Source: an uncultured Bacteriovorax sp. (GTDB lineage: Bacteria; Bdellovibrionota; Bacteriovoracia; Bacteriovoracales; Bacteriovoracaceae). Taken from it: DNA of 15,544 nt. The stretch covers positions 1 to 15,544 of the forward strand of contig CALUDF010000026.1 of NCBI GenBank assembly GCA_943914745.1, given 5' to 3'. The notes beneath the pieces are model-generated. The model saw nothing but the letters and a program-made list of their open reading frames with translations. It was not told where the DNA came from and made no database searches. A program made the translations under genes and the position numbers. Below, piece by piece: positions 6,405-13,112 of this stretch. Numbering within the stretch: the first letter of the stretch is position 1; every line of letters begins with the position of its first letter.

Positions 6405-6441
6405 TTTCTTAGCCTCAGTTGGTGTTAATAAAAGTAAGCAA

Positions 6442-6470
6442 AATTTAGTCGCACTCTTTCTAAATGGCAA
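6442..6470 (-). promoter_or_regulatory. putative mgtE promoter
   Basis: On the minus strand TTGCCA (6470-6465), a 17-nt spacer and TAAATT (6447-6442) form a good sigma-70 promoter. It predicts a start near 6435 and therefore a leader of about 150 nt before mgtE. Confidence 0.5.
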
Positions 6471-6477
6471 ACACTTT

Positions 6478-6483
6478 TATAAG
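6478..6483 (+). promoter_or_regulatory. possible -10 element of the second YkgJ-like gene
   Basis: TATAAG lies 11 nt before the ATG at 6495, so transcription would begin about four nt before the start codon. No convincing -35 is seen. It partly faces the mgtE promoter, so the two may interfere. Confidence 0.3.
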
Positions 6484-6494
6484 ATCGCCCGCTT

Positions 6495-6896
6495 ATGAGT
6501 AAAAAAAACACACCGGCACAAATCGAAGAACTTCTCAAAGATTTGAAGCGCTGGACTCCTTATAAGAAAGGAATGTGCGAGACCTGCGAGGGGCTCTGTT
6601 GCTACATGCCCGTTGAAATTAAGACTGAAGATTTACTCCGGATGGGAGTCCTAGTGGAGTTTCATTTAGAACTCTCACTCAAAGAACAAATCAAAGAGGC
6701 CATGAAGCACCCGGGTGTTTTGCGCTACACCCCCTCAACTGAAAAATTCACCCTGGCCCAAAAACCAGACAGCTCATGCTTTTTTTTAGATGCAAACAAA
6801 AGATGCACGATCTATGAAGATCGACCGGACACTTGCAGGAACCATCCTAAAATTGGCCCTCGTCCCAATTACTGCGCCTATATGAATAAAAAGTAA
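6495..6896 (+). CDS. YkgJ-family cysteine-cluster protein (second of two)
   Basis: A 133-residue, probably cytoplasmic protein with the same eight-cysteine layout as the one at 3028-3528: CxxCxxxCC at 28-36, then Cys95, Cys104, Cys114 and Cys127. The C-terminal half CxFLDxxxRCTIYEDRPDTCRNHP is the typical YkgJ/UPF0153-type signature. Metal or Fe-S binding is the usual family suggestion; the reaction is not known. It is shorter than the first protein because the linker between the cysteine halves is smaller. There is no SD before the ATG, in line with a leaderless start from the nearby TATAAG. It is divergent from mgtE. Co-regulation is possible because the intergenic region is shared, but nothing shows it directly. 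Confidence 0.85.
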   Translation: MSKKNTPAQIEELLKDLKRWTPYKKGMCETCEGLCCYMPVEIKTEDLLRMGVLVEFHLELSLKEQIKEAMKHPGVLRYTPSTEKFTLAQKPDSSCFFLDANKRCTIYEDRPDTCRNHPKIGPRPNYCAYMNKK

Positions 6897-7049
6897 CCAA
6901 TGGAAACACCCGAAGCCTGAGCTCTTTTTAACTGGATTTTCAATATCTTAACTAGCTTCGAGAAGACGACTTAAATCATTAAAATTTCTTTCTAAATCTT
7001 TCATAGACCCATTTAAAAAGCTCTCGCTTTGAGCTAATGTGCCCCCATT

Positions 7050-8060
7050 ATGGAAAACAAGCGCGATTTTATTTTTGTCCAAGGGCCTAACTATCACATC
7101 CAGAGAAGACGTGAGATTCTCGCACGCCATCCGGAAATCAGAGACCTTTATGGGCCCTACACTCTTTCTGCTTTCTACATCGCCCTTGTCGTTTCTTTTC
7201 AATTAATCATCGCCTATTTTCTTAGAGACCAAGCTTGGTGGGTCATTGGTTTAGTGGCCTATCTTGTCGGGGCCTTTGCCAATCACTCTCTCTACGTCAT
7301 GATCCACGAATGCACTCACAACGTGGTTTTAAAATCCGCCTTTGGAAATAAAGTGATGGGAATCGTCTGCGACATTCCTTTAGTTCTTCCTTCGGCCATG
7401 GGTTTTAGAAAATATCACATGATTCACCACAAGCATTTAGGTGAGTACTCTTACGATCCAGACATCGTCAGCTACAATGAAGGACACTTCGTCGGTAACT
7501 CTCCTTTCATGAAAGCTTTATGGTTGATGTTCTTTTCCGTGTCTCAGGCGCTTCGCCCATTGAAAGTAAAATTCTATAAGCCACTCAATGCCTGGATTAT
7601 CGCCAACGTTTTAGTCAACGTCGCCATCAACGTGGCCGTTTATAAATACGTGAGCCCAGGAGCTTTCTGGTACCTGGCCTTCTCTACTCTTTTTGCCCTA
7701 GGTCTTCACCCGTTAGGGGGTCGCTGGATTCAGGAGCACTTCATCACAAAAGAAGGTCAAGAGACTTACAGCTACTATGGTCCACTGAATAAACTATGCT
7801 TTAACATGGGCTACCACAACGAACACCACGACTTCATGAACGTGCCTTGGATCAATCAACCGAAGATCAAAAAAATGGCGCCGGAATTCTACGATAATCT
7901 TGCAAGCTACGACTCTTGGACGAAGGTTCTTTTTAATTTCTTATTCAATAGGAAGATGGACTCGTTCACCAGAATGGTTCACCCTGACCGTCATCCTAAG
8001 GCGGCCAAGGACAATGAGAAGATTCTTTATTCTAAAGAAGTGATTGAGACTTTTTATTAG
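7050..8060 (+). CDS. membrane desaturase closely resembling sphingolipid delta-4 desaturase (DEGS/DES1 type)
   Basis: A 336-residue di-iron membrane desaturase. The N-terminus (RRREILARHPEI at 19-30) matches the short lipid-desaturase N-terminal domain that marks the DEGS family. All three histidine boxes are intact: HECTH (86-90), HMIHH (123-127) and HNEHH (256-260). DEGS-specific text surrounds them: FRKYHMIHHKHLG, DPDI, LGLHPLGG, QEHF, the run QETYSYYGPLN (237-247) and the C-terminal FYDNLASYDSWTKVL (280-294). Eukaryotic DEGS proteins introduce the 4,5-trans double bond of ceramide. Four to six membrane segments are expected. A sphingoid or ceramide-like substrate is therefore the best guess, but an ordinary fatty acyl substrate is not excluded. 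No SD precedes the ATG. The gene is followed by a separate promoter for the DoxX gene. Confidence 0.85.
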   Translation: MENKRDFIFVQGPNYHIQRRREILARHPEIRDLYGPYTLSAFYIALVVSFQLIIAYFLRDQAWWVIGLVAYLVGAFANHSLYVMIHECTHNVVLKSAFGNKVMGIVCDIPLVLPSAMGFRKYHMIHHKHLGEYSYDPDIVSYNEGHFVGNSPFMKALWLMFFSVSQALRPLKVKFYKPLNAWIIANVLVNVAINVAVYKYVSPGAFWYLAFSTLFALGLHPLGGRWIQEHFITKEGQETYSYYGPLNKLCFNMGYHNEHHDFMNVPWINQPKIKKMAPEFYDNLASYDSWTKVLFNFLFNRKMDSFTRMVHPDRHPKAAKDNEKILYSKEVIETFY

Positions 8061-8080
8061 TCTCTATTCATAAACAAATT

Positions 8081-8109
8081 TTGCAAATCCTCCGATTCTA
8101 ATAAATAAT
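8081..8109 (+). promoter_or_regulatory. putative promoter of the DoxX-family gene
   Basis: TTGCAA (8081-8086), a 17-nt spacer and AATAAT (8104-8109) match the sigma-70 pattern well. The predicted start near 8116 gives a leader of about 22 nt that includes the AAGGAGG ribosome-binding site. Confidence 0.55.
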
Positions 8110-8137
8110 GAAATGTAATCACATCAAGGAGGATCTC

Positions 8138-8536
8138 GTGTTTCAAAAAATCACTTTAGCTTCCCGTCTCTTACTGGGAGTCATGTTCACCGTCTTTGGA
8201 TTAAACGGAGTTCTTCTCTCTTTCCTAGGAAAAGGATTCATCCCAATGCCTCCACCTGAAGGAGTCATGGCTACAATTATGGCTGGTTTTATGGCCACAG
8301 GTTACATGCTTCCATTAGCTTTCTTATGCGAGCTTCTGGGAGGCCTCACACTTCTTTCTGGATTTTACGTGAATGCAGGAATTGTTTTCTTGGGGCCAAT
8401 CATCGTGAACATTTTAGGGATTCACCTTTTTGCGGAACCGACAGGTCTTCCCATGGCCATCGTCGTGGTAATTCTCTTTATCATTGTCGTGAAATCGAGA
8501 TGGACATACTTTAAGCCGATGCTTAATAAAAAATAG
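8138..8536 (+). CDS. DoxX-family small inner-membrane protein
   Basis: A 132-residue protein with four membrane segments. ASRLLLGVMFTVFGLNG (8-24), FIPMPPP (34-40), GYMLPLAFLCELLGGLTLLSG (55-75) and the helix ending at about residue 118 match the DoxX/DoxD-like family, whose members sit in the inner membrane and have been linked to quinone or thiol-redox processes without a settled general function. The start is GTG at 8138 because a near-perfect AAGGAGG (8126-8132) lies five nt upstream; the longer frame beginning with ATG at 8108 would place this site inside the gene. A strong terminator follows directly. No clear functional link to the desaturase upstream is visible, though both are membrane redox proteins. 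Confidence 0.85.
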   Translation: MFQKITLASRLLLGVMFTVFGLNGVLLSFLGKGFIPMPPPEGVMATIMAGFMATGYMLPLAFLCELLGGLTLLSGFYVNAGIVFLGPIIVNILGIHLFAEPTGLPMAIVVVILFIIVVKSRWTYFKPMLNKK

Positions 8537-8544
8537 TTCTAACT

Positions 8545-8571
8545 AAGCCGCTCACATGAGCGGCTTTTTTT
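8545..8571 (+). terminator. rho-independent terminator after the DoxX gene
   Basis: AAGCCGCTC (8545-8553), loop ACAT and GAGCGGCTT (8558-8566), then a T-run to 8571, form a textbook intrinsic terminator. The stem lies next to the stop codon of the convergent lytic transglycosylase gene and may shield both transcripts, but only the plus strand has the T-run. Confidence 0.9.
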
Positions 8572-9193
8572 AGTCGACTTTGCAAAAGGGCATCTGCTCC
8601 AAATGCTTCTTAAACCATCCCACTAAAAGCGCCCTGCCACGCTTATCGTTCTGGCGAAGCGGTCCCCAAAGAAGAATGTATTTTCCAAAGAGCTGAGCTT
8701 TTAAATCAGCACGCAAAAGCTTTCCAGACGCCGCTGGGGCGCCTTTGATCTGCCAGTTCATGAGTTTGACCGCACAACGAAGATGAGAGGCGGGATCAGC
8801 GATTTCTTCGGGCGAGAGCCCACACTGCTCTCTGGCCGTTCTTTTTGAGAGCTGAAGAAGCCCGTAGTTGCCATGCCCTCCTTTAGGTGCACGAGCGCGG
8901 GCCTTCGGATTAAAAGCACTCTCAGCGCGAGTGAGGCCCGCAAAAAAAACAATCCAGAAATCTTTTTTAGCTTCGAGATCATCCGTCTTGTTAAAACCCG
9001 GGCAGCCGAGCTCCAGCAGGTCTTTATGATCCAGGTTTTCGGTCGTCATGTTCGAGTTTTCTTTTTGGTCTAACTCAAGCGAGATGGCTTCGTTCCATTC
9101 ATTATTCCATGAATGATTTTTGAATGAGTCGATCTCCACTTTGGCATGGAGTGACCCACACAGCAAAGCAAGAAGGATGAAACTTAACTTCAT
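8570..9193 (-). CDS. exported SLT-type lytic transglycosylase
   Basis: A 207-residue exported protein with a 17-residue signal peptide (cut after SLHA) and an SLT lysozyme-like domain from about residue 75. Key features are the catalytic glutamate in TRAESAFNPKA (Glu91), the following NYGLLQLS (109-116), equivalent to the conserved GLMQ segment, and Cys124/Cys140, which probably form a disulfide. These enzymes cleave the glycan backbone of peptidoglycan and leave 1,6-anhydro ends. The first half, with few motifs, may tether or regulate the domain. No lipobox is present, so the protein should be soluble in the periplasm or secreted. The ATG has GGAAGG directly abutting it, with no usable spacer. 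It follows the lipocalin gene after 33 nt. In a predatory lineage such enzymes may act on prey as well as on the cell's own wall; that is inference. Confidence 0.85.
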   Translation of the reverse strand: MKLSFILLALLCGSLHAKVEIDSFKNHSWNNEWNEAISLELDQKENSNMTTENLDHKDLLELGCPGFNKTDDLEAKKDFWIVFFAGLTRAESAFNPKARARAPKGGHGNYGLLQLSKRTAREQCGLSPEEIADPASHLRCAVKLMNWQIKGAPAASGKLLRADLKAQLFGKYILLWGPLRQNDKRGRALLVGWFKKHLEQMPFCKVD

Positions 9194-9226
9194 CCTTCCA
9201 TAGTGCCGTAACGCACGCTTTATTGT

Positions 9227-9766
9227 CTAGTATTTTGCCGTCTGTAGCTGAGTGACAGGAAATGATAGGGTGTCGGCCAATGTTTTATATTCGATAAGAG
9301 TTGTTGGGTCCATCGTCTGAGTGCGCGACATGATCCACAGCGATTTGCGGTCCGTTGACCCCACCATCACGGTGTCATAGCCTTCGCCAAGTTTAATGAT
9401 GACGTAGTCGCCTTTGACTCTAAAGAGTCTCGTCCAAAAACTATCAAAGGTGACGATGAGGCGAGCGTTGTTAGGAGCATCTTGAATCACTCCCTTTCCC
9501 CTGATGTCTTTTGTTTTTCCGTTTTCTTTGTAACAGATGTTGTGAACGCTGATTGTTTTCTCATTTAGGATGGAGTATTCCGCCGTTTGCCCTTCACAGT
9601 TTCTGGTGAAAAATTGCGGCAGTGAGGAAATCACATACCATTTGCCAATGTAGCGGGCGACATCGACATCTTTTGCCGTTGGTAGTGGGGCTGGTTTTGC
9701 GGGAACATCCACTGCAAAAAGATTAAAAGAAATAAATAAACTGGAAATTAAAATTAAGACTCTCAT
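9227..9766 (-). CDS. exported bacterial lipocalin (Blc/apolipoprotein D-like)
   Basis: A 179-residue exported protein. The signal peptide covers about residues 1-18 (cut near LFA/VD) and no lipobox cysteine follows, so unlike E. coli Blc it should be soluble. The lipocalin signature is YIGKWYVISSLPQFF (39-53), followed by a beta-rich barrel and the second conserved block GYDTVMVGSTDRKSLWIMSRT (129-149). Cys57 and Cys78 may form a disulfide. Bacterial lipocalins bind lipids such as lysophospholipids or fatty acids and help in envelope maintenance. The ATG at 9766 is chosen over the one at 9793 because GGGAGGA lies five nt upstream and the shorter form starts with the signal peptide; the longer one would overlap pcp. 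It follows pcp after 16 nt, suggesting co-transcription. Confidence 0.9.
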   Translation of the reverse strand: MRVLILISSLFISFNLFAVDVPAKPAPLPTAKDVDVARYIGKWYVISSLPQFFTRNCEGQTAEYSILNEKTISVHNICYKENGKTKDIRGKGVIQDAPNNARLIVTFDSFWTRLFRVKGDYVIIKLGEGYDTVMVGSTDRKSLWIMSRTQTMDPTTLIEYKTLADTLSFPVTQLQTAKY

Positions 9767-9782
9767 CAATGTCCTCCCAAAG

Positions 9783-10358
9783 CTATAGTCCATGAACTAT
9801 AGATTCAAGAGCAAGATAAATGCCATCGTAATCCTCACTTCCTGGGATGTGGATAAAGGTCGCAGCAGTCTTTTTTCCCTGCATATAAAGCAATGTTTTA
9901 TAAAGAAGCTGGTTACAAACATACTCGCCGGCACTCGTAGAGACCTTCATGGGAATGTTGGCCTCTTTTGCTAGTGTAAGAATGCGCTCTATGGGAATCG
10001 TCGTAAAGAGCCCATCAGCGCCCTTTTCTTCGATTTTAGAGGCAAGAATCTGCACTCCATCATTGTCCGGAATCCGGGCATCCACCCAGTTAATCCCAAT
10101 GCGCTCCACTGTAAGTTGTGTGCGGTTTTTTGCAAGGCCCGTCATGACAATAAGATCGGGGCAAAAGTCATCACTCACTTTTTTTAAGGTGGCAAATGCA
10201 CCATCAAAAGTCACAGGTAACACTACTCCTCTAAGCTCTAGAGGCTGACGCTGTAGAGGCATTGTTCTTGCTATCATCCACTCAACCCATTCACCAGAAG
10301 GGTTTACTGGATCTTGATCGAAAGGTTCAAAACCAGTAATTAAAATTTTTTTTGACAT
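9783..10358 (-). CDS. pcp: pyrrolidone-carboxylate peptidase (pyroglutamyl peptidase I)
   Basis: A 191-residue cytoplasmic cysteine peptidase of family C15 that removes N-terminal pyroglutamate from peptides. The N-terminus ILITGFEPFDQDPVNPSGE is typical. The triad is present: Glu85 in TVERIGIN, Cys148 in GEYVCNQLLY and His170 in TFIHIP. The structural segment DARIPDNDG (93-101) is also conserved. The length is close to but a little shorter than usual (about 200-215). AAGGGAAG upstream of the ATG is a good ribosome-binding site. It is the first gene of a probable minus-strand run with the lipocalin and lytic transglycosylase genes; no functional link between the three is obvious apart from peptide and envelope turnover. 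Confidence 0.92.
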   Translation of the reverse strand: MSKKILITGFEPFDQDPVNPSGEWVEWMIARTMPLQRQPLELRGVVLPVTFDGAFATLKKVSDDFCPDLIVMTGLAKNRTQLTVERIGINWVDARIPDNDGVQILASKIEEKGADGLFTTIPIERILTLAKEANIPMKVSTSAGEYVCNQLLYKTLLYMQGKKTAATFIHIPGSEDYDGIYLALESIVHGL

Positions 10359-10407
10359 CGACTTCCCTTAATTGGTTACTTGACGCTTTTGGCAAAATGA
10401 GAGTTTC

Positions 10408-10436
10408 TTGACCTTCCTTACCAAAGTGTCTAAAAA
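10408..10436 (+). promoter_or_regulatory. putative promoter of the exported NlpC-like gene
   Basis: TTGACC (10408-10413), a 17-nt spacer and TAAAAA (10431-10436) form a strong-looking sigma-70 promoter with almost the same elements as the one proposed at 2380-2408. The predicted start is near 10443, about 25 nt before the ATG at 10468. Confidence 0.6.
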
Positions 10437-10467
10437 CGTATGCCCTTACACTCGGAGACAAGAACAC

Positions 10468-11712
10468 ATGAAAATGCTATTTCCTCTTTTTATTTTAGCT
10501 TTATCTTCTTTTAAAATACAAGCCGCTGTCTGGGAAGACACTCAGTCTTGGAGTGTAGAGTACGAACAAAAATTCGTGGCATGGGTGCAGACCAATGCCG
10601 TCCGTGAAAAAATGTTTACCGACAGAAACTCTCCTTATTACGGCATCAACACCGATTGCGCCGATACATCATACGCCCTAAGAGCGATCTTTGCTTTTGA
10701 AAACAAACTTCCCTTTGCGATTACGAATCCGTCAGGATCTCGCGAACAAAGTAAAACACTAAATAACCGCACTAATAAATTTGATTATGCCGGCCCAGAA
10801 AACAAAAGACTGGTGGCCTTGATTACTGAGATTGGCGACAGTGTGGGAACAGAGAACCTCTCTCACTTTGACACTTACCCTATAGCGATTAAATCAATCA
10901 CTCCAGGCTCAATGTTCACCTACAAAATGCAGGCGCGTTTTGGGAGATTCATCCGCCACTCTTACAACATCAAAGGAATCAACTCTGTCGGGACTTTTGA
11001 CGTTATTTACTCGACTCAGGCCAACCACGAAAAACATGGCGATCTTCTAAGAAGAAGAGACCGCGAGTTTGAAAACCTTCCTTCAAATCCATGGGGATTT
11101 AGAAAATTCAAATGGCCTGAGCACATTGGAAAAGACTTAAGCGCGATTCCTGCAGAGCTTGGACCTTCAACCGAGCAGTTCACTCTCGCTTCTCAAATGG
11201 ATACGAGATCTTTCTTTAAGTACGTCGCCAAAACTTTAGCGACAACAACTGAAACATCAGGCGATCGCCTGGCAAGACTTTTTAAAGCTGTATGCCAGGA
11301 ATCCCAAGCACGCATTGAATATATCAATGAAGCCCTCGATTATTTAAAGCAGACAAACAACGCCTGTATGGATTACCAGAAATTTGATGCGTTCTCGACA
11401 CCTGCCCGCGATGGTGCCTTAAAAGAGATGTATCTCAATTTAAAACAAGCATTCGCTGATGCAAAAGCAACAAATTCAGGTGACCCACAAATGCTGGCCT
11501 TTGGTGAGTACATCTTTAACAAAAAAGGCACGGCCAAAGACGAACTCCTTGCAGCTTGCCCAATCGCCTACCGCGCAGGCATGACGATTGATATCGGTAC
11601 TCTTTGGAGCCGCCTTGAAGCTGGAAGACTCTCTAGCCATCCAAATGACATTGTGACAGTGAGATGGGGAGAGGCCACAAGTCCACTGACAAAATGTAAG
11701 CGCTGGTACTAA
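10468..11712 (+). CDS. exported protein with NlpC/P60-like Cys and His landmarks, function unknown
   Basis: A 414-residue exported protein not recognised as a named family. The signal peptide is about residues 1-19 (cut after IQA). Residues 60-80 (INTDCADTSYALRAIFAFEN) place Cys64 at the start of a helix, and residues 145-182 (TPGSMFTYK, then RHSYNIKG with His164 and a beta-strand run) resemble the GDL...HVGIY block of NlpC/P60 amidohydrolases. This suggests a papain-like cysteine peptidase or amidase fold, but no profile was run. The C-terminal half (about 230-414) is helical with several cysteines and has no known motif. The frame extends to 10408, but that start is inside the promoter; the ATG at 10468 has GGAG ten nt upstream. 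The next gene begins three nt after its stop, so the two products probably work together. Confidence 0.6.
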   Translation: MKMLFPLFILALSSFKIQAAVWEDTQSWSVEYEQKFVAWVQTNAVREKMFTDRNSPYYGINTDCADTSYALRAIFAFENKLPFAITNPSGSREQSKTLNNRTNKFDYAGPENKRLVALITEIGDSVGTENLSHFDTYPIAIKSITPGSMFTYKMQARFGRFIRHSYNIKGINSVGTFDVIYSTQANHEKHGDLLRRRDREFENLPSNPWGFRKFKWPEHIGKDLSAIPAELGPSTEQFTLASQMDTRSFFKYVAKTLATTTETSGDRLARLFKAVCQESQARIEYINEALDYLKQTNNACMDYQKFDAFSTPARDGALKEMYLNLKQAFADAKATNSGDPQMLAFGEYIFNKKGTAKDELLAACPIAYRAGMTIDIGTLWSRLEAGRLSSHPNDIVTVRWGEATSPLTKCKRWY

Positions 11713-11715
11713 GCT

Positions 11716-12336
11716 TTGAAGTCGAGGAAAAAACTCCTACTCATTGTTTTAGCTCTTCTCATTATCGCCAGGGTGATACTCACCCTGGTTGAAAAAAATA
11801 AACCACTAGATCACACTGATCCGGGAGCGACTCCCGATGTCTCCATGGAGACGCGCGCCCTTAACCCGGACGCCAATCTTTCTAAAGCTCCAGAAGAAGC
11901 CGTCACTTCTTTGCATGCAACCAATAAAGACTCCCTTTGCCAGAACCTAAGAAACCATTACCAAAACCTAAAGGAAATTAAGCGCACAGAAAAGACGTCA
12001 GTGCGTTTTGTGAATGTTCATAAAAAAGTTGATGGCGTGGTTTACCGCATGCGCTTTTTCTACAAAGACACTTCGGAAAACGAAATCCCGACCTACCTCC
12101 TCTACCGCGAAGACCACAATGAAGAGGAGCACATGATTGAGAACTCTCCTTATAAAAAAGGGGGAAAATACCTGGAGATTGAAAAGGCCCAGGGATCGGT
12201 CATTTACACGGAAGAAGGAGTCAATCTGGGAGTAAACCAAGACCTCTTCCTGCATTTTGAAAACAATGAACTCAAAGACCTTCAGGGCCTAAGCCCAATG
12301 CTCGCAGAAAAAGATTTTATCGAGTGCCGTTTTTAA
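11716..12336 (+). CDS. membrane-anchored protein of unknown function, TTG start
   Basis: A 206-residue protein with a positively charged N-terminus (KSRKK) and one hydrophobic segment (about 6-25), followed by a mostly hydrophilic domain that should lie in the periplasm. A low-complexity linker of Pro, Asp and Ala residues (about 30-60) leads into a compact domain with many beta-prone stretches and two cysteines (near residue 75 and third from the C-terminus). No family is recognised. The start is a TTG three nt after the upstream stop, without a clear SD, so translation is probably coupled to the exported NlpC-like gene. Its stop overlaps by four bases the stop of the convergent mepA gene. 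Confidence 0.6.
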   Translation: MKSRKKLLLIVLALLIIARVILTLVEKNKPLDHTDPGATPDVSMETRALNPDANLSKAPEEAVTSLHATNKDSLCQNLRNHYQNLKEIKRTEKTSVRFVNVHKKVDGVVYRMRFFYKDTSENEIPTYLLYREDHNEEEHMIENSPYKKGGKYLEIEKAQGSVIYTEEGVNLGVNQDLFLHFENNELKDLQGLSPMLAEKDFIECRF

Positions 12337-13028
12337 CAGCCAGACCCTGCTGGAACTTCAGCTTGATCCTTACAGCTTAAATCACTCGCCGGACAAGTCA
12401 GGCGCAGATGGAAGTGGGTGCTATGCAGTTTTTCAATGCGCAGGCGTCTTAACGTCTCAACTGTCTCAGCATCCTTCATCAGGTTATTTTTTTTGGCATA
12501 GTCGCAGAACATTTTTTTAATCGCTTCATCGACAAAAATGCGCCCTACTGGTTTGGTGTGGACCAAATGCTTAAAGAGCTCAAAGTTTCTTTCCAAGTGA
12601 AAGTTCGCGCTTACTTTTTTGTTGCTTACAAAGTCTTCTTCCCAGTAAGCAGCCGTTTGCGACTGAAGCTTTCCATTTTTTGTCAGATAAACGATATCAA
12701 CATCCAATCCATTTTGATGGCTGGCATGTCCCGCACAGGCCCCTCCGTGTTGATGGGCGATATCCCCGACTTGTAAAACTTCTGCTTCCGGGTATGTTTG
12801 GCGGACAAAATCAGCAGCATCGCTAATGGCATCCTGGATCCCAACTGTTCCAAAAAATCTCTGTCTTTGTAAAAAGAGCTTCCTAACGAGCGTCCCTCTT
12901 TCAATGATTGATTCCCCTCCTTTCAATTTTCCAGATGAGTAGTACCCAATGGCTTCAGAGGCCATAAGAGGTGCTGAAGAAAGAAGTGAGAAACCGAGAA
13001 TAGCTCTCGTGAGTGCTCTTCTGAACAT
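12333..13028 (-). CDS. mepA: penicillin-insensitive murein endopeptidase MepA (peptidase M74)
   Basis: A 231-residue exported zinc metallopeptidase that cuts D-Ala-meso-DAP cross-links in peptidoglycan. The signal peptide is about residues 1-23 (ends LMA/SEA). Zinc-site residues are present in GHASHQNGLDVDI (100-112), where His104 and Asp111 match the E. coli ligands His113 and Asp120, and in HSTHFHLRL (202-210), where His205 and His207 correspond to His209 and His211. The conserved IGDM-like block is VGDIAHQHGG (87-96) and RIFVDEAIKKMFC (163-175) is typical. The C-terminus is short but ends in a Cys-rich SGSGC-like segment as in MepA. It is somewhat shorter than E. coli MepA (about 274 residues). 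AGGA lies about ten nt before the ATG but is buried in a long palindrome. truA is 84 nt upstream. Confidence 0.92.
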   Translation of the reverse strand: MFRRALTRAILGFSLLSSAPLMASEAIGYYSSGKLKGGESIIERGTLVRKLFLQRQRFFGTVGIQDAISDAADFVRQTYPEAEVLQVGDIAHQHGGACAGHASHQNGLDVDIVYLTKNGKLQSQTAAYWEEDFVSNKKVSANFHLERNFELFKHLVHTKPVGRIFVDEAIKKMFCDYAKKNNLMKDAETVETLRRLRIEKLHSTHFHLRLTCPASDLSCKDQAEVPAGSGC

Positions 13029-13034
13029 GGGTCA

Positions 13035-13073
13035 CATCCTGTGATAGAAGTTGAATACTTCTATTTTAGGATG
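13035..13073 (-). promoter_or_regulatory. 39-bp palindrome covering the mepA ribosome-binding region
   Basis: CATCCT, 3 nt, ATAGAAGT, loop TGAAT, ACTTCTAT, 3 nt, AGGATG: two perfect nested stems of 6 and 8 bp separated by a symmetric 3/3 internal loop. In the mepA mRNA the 3' arm includes the AGGA ribosome-binding sequence, so folding would limit translation. It could instead be an operator or the terminator of truA; no T-run follows the stem. Confidence 0.5.
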
Positions 13074-13112
13074 CTCTATGATTTTTTTCTTTGGGCGGAA
13101 AAAAAAACCAGA

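Noticed and set aside
6281..6435. M-box (ykoK) magnesium riboswitch before mgtE
   Set aside because: None of the conserved M-box sequence blocks can be recognised in the leader; the structure seen there is different.
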